From positions 1 to 54,069 of the forward strand of contig PUNQ01000056.1 of assembly GCA_003551845.1 (NCBI GenBank): a stretch of 54,069 nt of DNA, in the 5' to 3' direction. Below the pieces are notes generated by a model. It was given only the letters and a program-made list of their open reading frames with translations, was not told the origin of the DNA and searched no databases. Within the stretch, counting starts at the first letter, position 1; each line of letters starts with the position of its first letter. The DNA is from Candidatus Nealsoniibacteriota bacterium. GTDB taxonomy: Bacteria; Patescibacteriota; Minisyncoccia; Minisyncoccales; PWPS01. Shown in pieces: positions 49,244 through 54,069 of the stretch. The position numbers and the translations under genes were made by a program.

Positions 49244-50794
49244 TCAAAGAATTAATTTTTCTTTAATTTCCTCGGTTCCTTCTTGTATTTCTTTTATAAT
49301 TTCTTCAGTTTCTTCTGCAAACATAGGGTTTTTGTATCGAGGAATAGGTCTTTGACCGGCTGATAACTTTGACAGTACTCCGTTTTGAGCCTTTTTCTCT
49401 TCTTCGGGCTCTATTACCCACAATAAAACGGGGTAATCCTCATTGATATATTTTTTTGCCCAAACCGAATCGAAGTCCCATTTGTCATACAGATCTTTCA
49501 AGGGTTCTTCCTCATATTCATAAAAATTTTCAATCTCATCCACAAGCAAACATTCCGTTTCCGTGCCATTTTCCTCTATTTTGCCTACACAATCTTTTTC
49601 ACCGTCTTGTTTGTAAGCGAACGAATTTTTTATAAATTCATTATTCCTACCACCGAAAACTCCGGCATAGTCAATATTTCCCACCACATTTCCGACAGAA
49701 TAAGAGTTCTTTATAACTCCTTCATCAAGATAGCCGACAAAGCCACCCACTTTGTTCCCATCATTATCGACTTCTCCCACATCTCCCGTAGCATATGAGT
49801 TTTTTACGGTTTTGAGATTGTATCCGACAAAGCCACCCGTCGTTCCCTCTTCCGCTTCTTCATCATAATTCCAATTTACATCACCTCCGGAATGAGAATT
49901 CTTTATAATTCCTTCATTAAAACCGACAAAACCACCTACTCCCCAATATCCTCCTTCCACATTTCCCCGGGAATAGGACTCTTCCACGGAAGCAGTCTCA
50001 TTTTCTCCGCTCACATTGTGGCCGATAAGACCTCCGACTTGATCATCCTCGCCTTGAACCTTTCCCTTGGCATAAGATCTTCTTATATCCGATTTTTCAT
50101 TTCTTCCGACAAGGCCTCCGAGGATTTTATTTCCCTCAACATTGCCCGTGGCATATGAATCTTTTATGGTCGCATCTTGATTCCATCCCACCAAGCCTCC
50201 GACAAGATCGTCTCCTTTCACTTCCACTTTTGCACCGGAATCGTTAATTGATCCCTTCCAATTGGTGGCTACAATTCCACCTACGTAATCATCTCCCTCC
50301 ACTATTCCTCCTTCCATATGCACATTTCGGATATTGCCGCTATTGTATCCGACGAGACCGCCGGTCTGCTCACCTCCCGAGATATCAACATTTTTCAATC
50401 TGAGATCAAAAATTTTTCCGCCACTGTCCACTTTGGAAAAGAGGCCGACTCTTTCTCTTGTACTCTCATCAATAGTCAGATTTTTTATCTCGTATCCGTT
50501 ACCATCGAAAATTCCTCCGAATGGACTCTCTTCATTTCCTATCGGTTGAAATTCTAAATTTTTGCAATCGATATCTTTTTTCAAAATATAATTACCATTC
50601 AACAAATAGTTGTCATCAATACCGATAAGTTGCATCTCCTCACAACTTTCAATCATTATTTTTTCTTGTCCCATAACTATTCCATTGGGTTTGGGAGTAA
50701 AAACTGACAAGATTAAAATTATTGTAATGAGAAAAAATTTATGGAAAATATTTTCTTTCCGCACTCCTCTTTTTCTTTTTTTTAACTTAATCAT
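49244..50794 (-). CDS. secreted GLUG-repeat protein
   Basis: 516 residues. A basic N-terminus (KLKKRKRGVRK) and hydrophobic segment (FFLITIILILSVF) form a signal peptide or anchor; no prepilin motif. Residues 50-120 hold MQLIGIDDNYLLNGNYILKKDIDC and FGGIFDGNGYEIKNLTI, the usual lead-in, then about eight GLUG repeats (TGGLVGYN, VGGIVATN, VGGLVGWN, LGGLVGRN, VGGLIGHN, VGGFVGFN, TGGFVGYN, VGGFVGYL) with NSYxxGxV strands, expected to make a beta-helix. The C-terminus has an LYDKWDFDSVWAKKYINEDYPVLLW unit common in these proteins. A structured leader RNA with terminator ends 16 bases before the ATG. Confidence 0.85.
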   Translation of the reverse strand: MIKLKKRKRGVRKENIFHKFFLITIILILSVFTPKPNGIVMGQEKIMIESCEEMQLIGIDDNYLLNGNYILKKDIDCKNLEFQPIGNEESPFGGIFDGNGYEIKNLTIDESTRERVGLFSKVDSGGKIFDLRLKNVDISGGEQTGGLVGYNSGNIRNVHMEGGIVEGDDYVGGIVATNWKGSINDSGAKVEVKGDDLVGGLVGWNQDATIKDSYATGNVEGNKILGGLVGRNEKSDIRRSYAKGKVQGEDDQVGGLIGHNVSGENETASVEESYSRGNVEGGYWGVGGFVGFNEGIIKNSHSGGDVNWNYDEEAEEGTTGGFVGYNLKTVKNSYATGDVGEVDNDGNKVGGFVGYLDEGVIKNSYSVGNVVGNIDYAGVFGGRNNEFIKNSFAYKQDGEKDCVGKIEENGTETECLLVDEIENFYEYEEEPLKDLYDKWDFDSVWAKKYINEDYPVLLWVIEPEEEKKAQNGVLSKLSAGQRPIPRYKNPMFAEETEEIIKEIQEGTEEIKEKLIL

Positions 50795-50810
50795 ATTTAC
50801 AGCTTAAACT

Positions 50811-50832
50811 AAAAAACCGACTTAAAAGTCGG
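50811..50832 (-). terminator. intrinsic terminator at the end of the leader RNA
   Basis: Minus-strand CCGACT-TTTA-AGTCGG followed by TTTTTT, 16 bases before the GLUG gene ATG. Confidence 0.82.
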
Positions 50833-50926
50833 AGAGGGTTTTCTTGGTGATCGGTTACGCCACCGGCTCCTCGCAATTCAGGCGTCCAAATAAAACAATT
50901 GCGAATCAAGGCCCCCACCAAACTTT
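50817..50926 (-). ncRNA. candidate riboswitch-like leader RNA of unknown class
   Basis: On the minus strand: closing stem TTGGTG (50921-50916) with CACCAA (50849-50844); arm 2 TCGCAATT (50904-50897) with AATTGCGA (50878-50871) closing an 18-base loop; arm 3 CGGT (50865-50862) with ACCG (50855-50852) closing the loop GGCGTA. ACGCC in loop 2 (50885-50881) is complementary to GGCGT in loop 3 (50861-50857), a five-pair loop-loop contact. A three-way junction with kissing loops, then a terminator right before a gene, is how several riboswitches are built. I cannot match it to a known class. Confidence 0.65.
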
Positions 50927-50931
50927 TTAAA

Positions 50932-50960
50932 TTTATACCATTCTTTTAACTTCAAATCAA
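50932..50960 (-). promoter_or_regulatory. promoter of the leader RNA
   Basis: Minus-strand TTGATT (50960-50955), 17 bases, TATAAA (50937-50932), about ten bases before the closing stem. Confidence 0.65.
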
Positions 50961-50974
50961 GAATGAATAAAAAA

Positions 50975-51811
50975 TCAATAAAAAATTATCGTTCGGCAAC
51001 AGCTTAGCCTTTTGCTCTTATCCGTAAGCACGCTTTGTTTCTCTAATTTTATCCAATCTGCATTCTTTACTTTTCTTAACTTCTCTTCATCCGCAATTGG
51101 AGTCTTGACAACATTGCTTATCTTTATTCGTTTTTTTCTTTTTTCATAATCAAAAATAATGTAGTCCAAAAAATCAAAAATGATAAATCCTCTTCTTAGT
51201 GCTCTTTCGGTTTTCTTATTTTCTTCCGGTAGATATTTTTTAATTACATTTTGAGTCTTTTTTGCCATTTCAAAAGATTCACCACATCCAACCGAACAAG
51301 GTATGTGTGACAGATAATAATATTCATTACCGAAGTATTCTTTTATTCGTGAACCTATTTTTTCCAACCCCTCGGTTCCTATGCTTTGTATATTGAGTAG
51401 AGTGTTTATCCTATAATCGAGCTCCATGTTATCACCCTCGTTAAAAATAGTCGACTCTTCTCTGGAAAAAGACTTATTACCACGCTTCCCCAAATGATGC
51501 TTCACGCAACACTTCGGATAACCGAGCATGAGTCCGAGCTTATAAAAATCACCCTTTTTTCTTATTTTTTTAACCTCTTTGCAAATTTCTTTCTTTTTTC
51601 CGATTGCTATTGATATATCAGCCGGATCTTCATCGGATGACCACATTTCTACTTCGAGTCCGAAGTTATTCAACGTCTTTTCAATAAGGTTTCTGTCATG
51701 GTGCCAATACAAACCATCAAAAAGAACATCCTTTTCTCCTTCATAAACCATGCACAGCTCTTGATAGGACCCCGGCCATGTATCTATTAATTTTGATATT
51801 TTTTCCGACAT
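50975..51811 (-). CDS. DUF483-like cysteine-containing protein
   Basis: 278 residues, cytoplasmic, no membrane segment. GLMLGYPKCCVKHHLGKRG near residue 95 (LGYPxCCV with tandem cysteines) and HIPCSVGCGESFEMAKKTQ near residue 170 (CxxxC) are the conserved cysteine sites and resemble DUF483, an uncharacterised family. The final residues include SCCRTIIFY. A metal or redox centre is likely. The gene stands alone; the RNA promoter begins 15 bases upstream on the window axis, after its stop. Confidence 0.6.
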   Translation of the reverse strand: MSEKISKLIDTWPGSYQELCMVYEGEKDVLFDGLYWHHDRNLIEKTLNNFGLEVEMWSSDEDPADISIAIGKKKEICKEVKKIRKKGDFYKLGLMLGYPKCCVKHHLGKRGNKSFSREESTIFNEGDNMELDYRINTLLNIQSIGTEGLEKIGSRIKEYFGNEYYYLSHIPCSVGCGESFEMAKKTQNVIKKYLPEENKKTERALRRGFIIFDFLDYIIFDYEKRKKRIKISNVVKTPIADEEKLRKVKNADWIKLEKQSVLTDKSKRLSCCRTIIFY

Positions 51812-51987
51812 TTTTAAATATGTAACGATAATTATATAAAACCTAAATAATTATTTCGAAGGCTTTAAGGTCCGTATGCCGATTTTATGAAAGGAAAATT
51901 TTGATTACAAAGAAGAATAAGGCTATTCAATTCGTGCTCGTAATTCATTTATTTTTTCTTCTATGTCCTCAGCAATGCGTTGAGCGA

Positions 51988-52302
51988 TTATTCGGTTACC
52001 TTTCTTATTTTTTTATTATTGGAAAAATCGCCGACCATTTTCACTATTTTTTTACAAGTATCGTCATTTCGTTTGGGGATGTAAAAAATCGTCAGATCAT
52101 CATCCGGATTCAATTCTTTGTAGTTTATCTCTTTTTCTGAAACAACCTTTTTCTCATCACCAATTCTTATTTTTTTCTCTTTAAAAACGGTTTTACTGTC
52201 AAATTTTATCGTAATAACTCTTCCCGTTTTTTTATCGATTCCCGTAATCAATCCTGCTTCAATTTTATTCACCATTATATCTGCTGTCTTTTCCTCCATC
52301 AT
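51988..52302 (-). CDS. hypothetical protein, possibly frameshifted at its end
   Basis: 104 residues, family not recognised. The middle (EAGLITGIDKKTGRVITIKFDSKTVFKE, then ELNPDDDLTIFYIPK) reads like a small OB- or SH3-like barrel. The frame ends at a stop just after a run of seven T on the plus strand (52008-52014, A7 in the gene). A one-base backward slip there would open a further frame to 51923 encoding GNRIIAQRIAEDIEEKINELRARIE, an amphipathic helix. Either the run is miscounted, or the ribosome slips, or the helix is a coincidence. Confidence 0.6.
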   Translation of the reverse strand: MMEEKTADIMVNKIEAGLITGIDKKTGRVITIKFDSKTVFKEKKIRIGDEKKVVSEKEINYKELNPDDDLTIFYIPKRNDDTCKKIVKMVGDFSNNKKIRKVTE

Positions 52303-52379
52303 ATCTTTATATCTTTATAAAATATTATCTTAATTGTTTTCGGGTCTTTGAATCAGTATAGATAATTTTTAAAAAAACA

Positions 52380-52404
52380 AAAAGCGGAAACATTCCGCCT
52401 TTTG
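52380..52404 (-). terminator. intrinsic terminator of the cupredoxin gene
   Basis: Minus-strand AAAAGGCGGAA-TGT-TTCCGCTTTTT with one bulged G, followed by G and more T. Confidence 0.75.
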
Positions 52405-52425
52405 TTTTATTTGTATTTTTATTTT

Positions 52426-52836
52426 TTATTCCACTATCAAGCTCCCGTACATTCCCTCTTCTCTATGATTTTCCACACTGCAATAATACTCGAATTCACC
52501 GACTTGATCAGCAATAAAATCAATTGTTTGGATTTCTCCTTCCGAAAGAACTTCCGTAGCTACGCCGAATTCATCTATAACAAAATCATGCGTTCCTCCC
52601 GTCACGATAAATTCAATCACCACCTCATCACCTTGATTGACCACTATATTCGGATTTTCTTCTCCGTTAACGTAATATTCCCTACCTTCCGCTTCTATTT
52701 GCAAAGCAACATCCCTCGATTCAATTCGTATATCTTCTCTATTTAATTCATCATTAATTTCACCCATCTGAAAAGCAAGAATGATTCCAACAAGAGCCAG
52801 AGCGATAACGAGCGGAGCAATTATTTTTTTACTCAT
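52426..52836 (-). CDS. membrane-anchored cupredoxin
   Basis: 136 residues: an N-terminal anchor or signal (residues 4-22) and a blue-copper cupredoxin fold. Type 1 copper ligands are visible: H in GGTHDFVIDEFG (about residue 82), then C, H and M in YYCSVENHREEGM (C117, H122, M127). Fold strands NIVVNQGDEVVIEFIV and GEIQTIDFIADQVGEFEYYCS fit. It may carry electrons or store copper outside the membrane; a functional link with the csoR-copA operon 26 kb away is possible but not shown. Single-gene unit with its own promoter and terminator. Confidence 0.92.
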   Translation of the reverse strand: MSKKIIAPLVIALALVGIILAFQMGEINDELNREDIRIESRDVALQIEAEGREYYVNGEENPNIVVNQGDEVVIEFIVTGGTHDFVIDEFGVATEVLSEGEIQTIDFIADQVGEFEYYCSVENHREEGMYGSLIVE

Positions 52837-52870
52837 ATATAAGCTTTATTTAATAATTCGACCTTTGTTA

Positions 52871-52899
52871 ATTTTATCACGACAAAACCATTTGGACAA
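52871..52899 (-). promoter_or_regulatory. promoter of the cupredoxin gene
   Basis: Minus-strand TTGTCC (52899-52894), 17 bases, TAAAAT (52876-52871). Confidence 0.5.
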
Positions 52900-52951
52900 T
52901 TTTTTAAAATGGGCTTTTTTGTTGTCCGTTTCTTTGAGTTGCGGAATCTAA

Positions 52952-53617
52952 CTACGGACACAACCGGTCCGCCGACTGCCAAAATTCTTGATCGGGTCTC
53001 CTGCAAAACGTTCTTTCACCCATCCATACCAAAATCCAGCTCCCTTCCTCCGAAACGATAAAATCATACCGGGTTTCGTTTCCACCGATCGAATCATCCG
53101 GAAAATTCATTGCCTGAACGTAGGCCGACAACCCTTCTTCGGCCGGCCCCGCATCTTCATAGTCAGCAATAGGATATTCGGCTACGACACTTTCATCCAA
53201 TGAGTGGAAGGATGCGTAGTACTGAAACATGTCTTCGGAATATGCATCCAACTCTTCTTGAGACGGCACCTTTTCTTCCAGTATTCGCTCGATGAAATCA
53301 ATTGGAGTTTCTCCCGATTCAAGATTGAATTCCGTCTCTACCAGCCTTGTTTCTTCGTCCGTTATTTCAATTTCATACGGAAGTTCGGCATATTCTTCAC
53401 GTGACTTTTGGTCTATCGAATCGCGATCAAGTGTAATTCGGCGATCTCTAACTTCCGTTTCCCGAGGAAGTCTACCGAGCTCCATTTCGACTTCCGTCAA
53501 CTCTATATCATTATCGTTTACAATCAGCTCCTCTTCAAAATTACCGATCCAAAGAATAAATCCCGCAGCCAATACGGCTAAAGCAATAATGATTTTTAAT
53601 CCCGTTTTTGTCTTCAT
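52952..53617 (-). CDS. hypothetical membrane-anchored protein
   Basis: 221 residues, no family recognised. Basic start and one hydrophobic anchor (LKIIIALAVLAAGFILWIG, residues 8-26), then an acidic, glutamate/arginine-rich stretch (residues 35-80) and a C-terminal domain with DFIVSEEGSWILVWMGERTFCRRP and a terminal cysteine pair (C205-ish and C220) that could form a disulfide. Likely extracellular. Follows the 53642 gene by 24 bases. Confidence 0.65.
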   Translation of the reverse strand: MKTKTGLKIIIALAVLAAGFILWIGNFEEELIVNDNDIELTEVEMELGRLPRETEVRDRRITLDRDSIDQKSREEYAELPYEIEITDEETRLVETEFNLESGETPIDFIERILEEKVPSQEELDAYSEDMFQYYASFHSLDESVVAEYPIADYEDAGPAEEGLSAYVQAMNFPDDSIGGNETRYDFIVSEEGSWILVWMGERTFCRRPDQEFWQSADRLCP

Positions 53618-53641
53618 ATTATGACTGTGATTAGTTGATAA

Positions 53642-53869
53642 TTATTGAAAAAAGTTGATCCAAATTGCAAGTATTCCGTGAGCCAAACTGACAATTACGG
53701 CTATTACGGCCACCCTTGAGTGCCATTTAAAAGGAATTACCCGAATTTTGAATTTCATATTCAGGGTGGCGATAAGAGCGGCAAAAAGTATTAACAATAA
53801 TGATAAAAGTCCCAGCCAAAGAACTAACGGTCTTCCGAATATCATGTAATAAGCGATGTTTGATAGCAT
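53642..53869 (-). CDS. small two-helix membrane protein
   Basis: 75 residues with hydrophobic segments at about 13-36 and 51-72. Histidines (KWHSRVAVIAVIVSLAHGILAIW) are spaced fourteen residues apart around and within helix 2, which could bind haem, but a single helix pair is little evidence. Function unknown; upstream of the 52952 gene on the same strand. Confidence 0.6.
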   Translation of the reverse strand: MLSNIAYYMIFGRPLVLWLGLLSLLLILFAALIATLNMKFKIRVIPFKWHSRVAVIAVIVSLAHGILAIWINFFQ

Positions 53870-53937
53870 ATGTTTTTACTAAAATCCTTATTTAACGATA
53901 CCACAAATTAAAGTTCAATTAAAATAACAAAGGCTCG

Positions 53938-53951
53938 GATTAGATCTAATC
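53938..53951. repeat. 14-base perfect palindrome upstream of the 53869 gene
   Basis: GATTAGATCTAATC, about 70 bases before the start codon; a possible operator. Confidence 0.35.
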
Positions 53952-53995
53952 ACTCTTACATCCTGCATTATAAAGCTTTGAAAGTGTTAATCCAA

Positions 53996-54069
53996 TCAGG
54001 GCTGTAAAACTTCTTCCGTTTCACCCTCTATCGATATAACCACATCATCTATATCCTCGAATTGGAGTA
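53996..54069 (-). CDS. C-terminal end of a gene running off the right edge
   Basis: A minus-strand frame enters from the right and ends at TGA (53998-53996) after LQFEDIDDVVISIEGETEEVLQP-like sequence, split here as LQFEDIDDVVIS and EGETEEVLQP. The acidic beta-strand character looks protein coding, but 23 residues are too few to assign. Confidence 0.45.
   Translation of the reverse strand, partial: LQFEDIDDVVISIEGETEEVLQP

Noticed and set aside
50844-50926. Leader RNA as a purine riboswitch
   Set aside because: A three-way junction with kissing loops is shared, but arm lengths differ (8 and 4 pairs) and the conserved purine-core bases are absent.
1-54069. Prophage, insertion sequence or integron
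   Set aside because: No transposase, integrase, phage structural gene or terminal repeats were seen.

Overview
The window looks like a piece of a small, AT-rich bacterial genome of the Candidate Phyla Radiation (Patescibacteria, probably a Parcubacteria-type lineage). The main reasons are an S5-L15 junction with no gene for ribosomal protein L30 (an L30 loss shared across that radiation), several small protein families common there (DUF5654, a DUF5679-like zinc ribbon, a stand-alone EF-Tu domain II-like protein), frequent starts without a clear Shine-Dalgarno, prepilin genes and a ComEC-type nuclease/hydrolase. TGA is used as a normal stop, so this is not one of the code-25 lineages. Nearly everything from about 2 kb to the end is on the minus strand.

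Layout, left to right. 1-1971: edge fragment and an alpha-glucan phosphorylase on the plus strand. 1973-18658: translation block on the minus strand, read from right to left as rpsL-rpsG-fusA-tuf-rpsJ (own consensus promoter, terminator after rpsJ), then rplC to secY (own promoter with a two-hairpin leader, terminator after secY), then adk-map (own promoter). 18797-19116: L28 and tRNA-Pro(GGG) on the plus strand. 19168-19997: YbaB and a secreted protein. 20073-26285: a nine-gene metal operon (small membrane peptide, DUF411 protein, three uncharacterised proteins, CsoR, DsbA-like thioredoxin, MerT-like transporter with a degenerate metal-binding domain, CopA) behind one promoter that carries a CsoR-like palindrome. 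26409-31538: two paralogous prepilins with different C-terminal display modules (FISUMP, GLUG repeats), an adenylate-kinase-like protein and a LOG-family protein. 31662-32793: ComEC-like hydrolase and a tiny zinc ribbon. 32911-37240: iron-sulfur/tRNA thiolation operon (Rrf2 regulator, IscS, IscU, MnmA, DUF1858, ThiI). 37348-45320: a modification cluster with three radical SAM enzymes, a DegT-type aminotransferase, a NodU-type carbamoyltransferase and a membrane glycosyltransferase. 45447-54069: small membrane and stress proteins (DUF4870, Dps behind a Fur-like box, DUF5654), an arylsulfotransferase-like propeller, a secreted GLUG-repeat protein, a DUF483-like protein, a cupredoxin and hypothetical envelope proteins.

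The most interesting signals are non-coding. At 50811-50960 a promoter is followed by a compact RNA with a closing stem, two arms whose loops can pair with each other, and an intrinsic terminator ending 16 bases before a secreted GLUG-protein gene; this is the layout of a riboswitch-type attenuator of unknown class. At 27742-27934 a consensus promoter, a closed multi-stem RNA of about 160 nt and a terminator form what appears to be a stand-alone small RNA gene. The paired pilins with a conserved head and exchanged C-terminal modules, and the CsoR-controlled metal operon with unrecognised cysteine-bearing membrane proteins, are the most interesting protein-level observations. All family calls are from reading motifs; no database search was possible.
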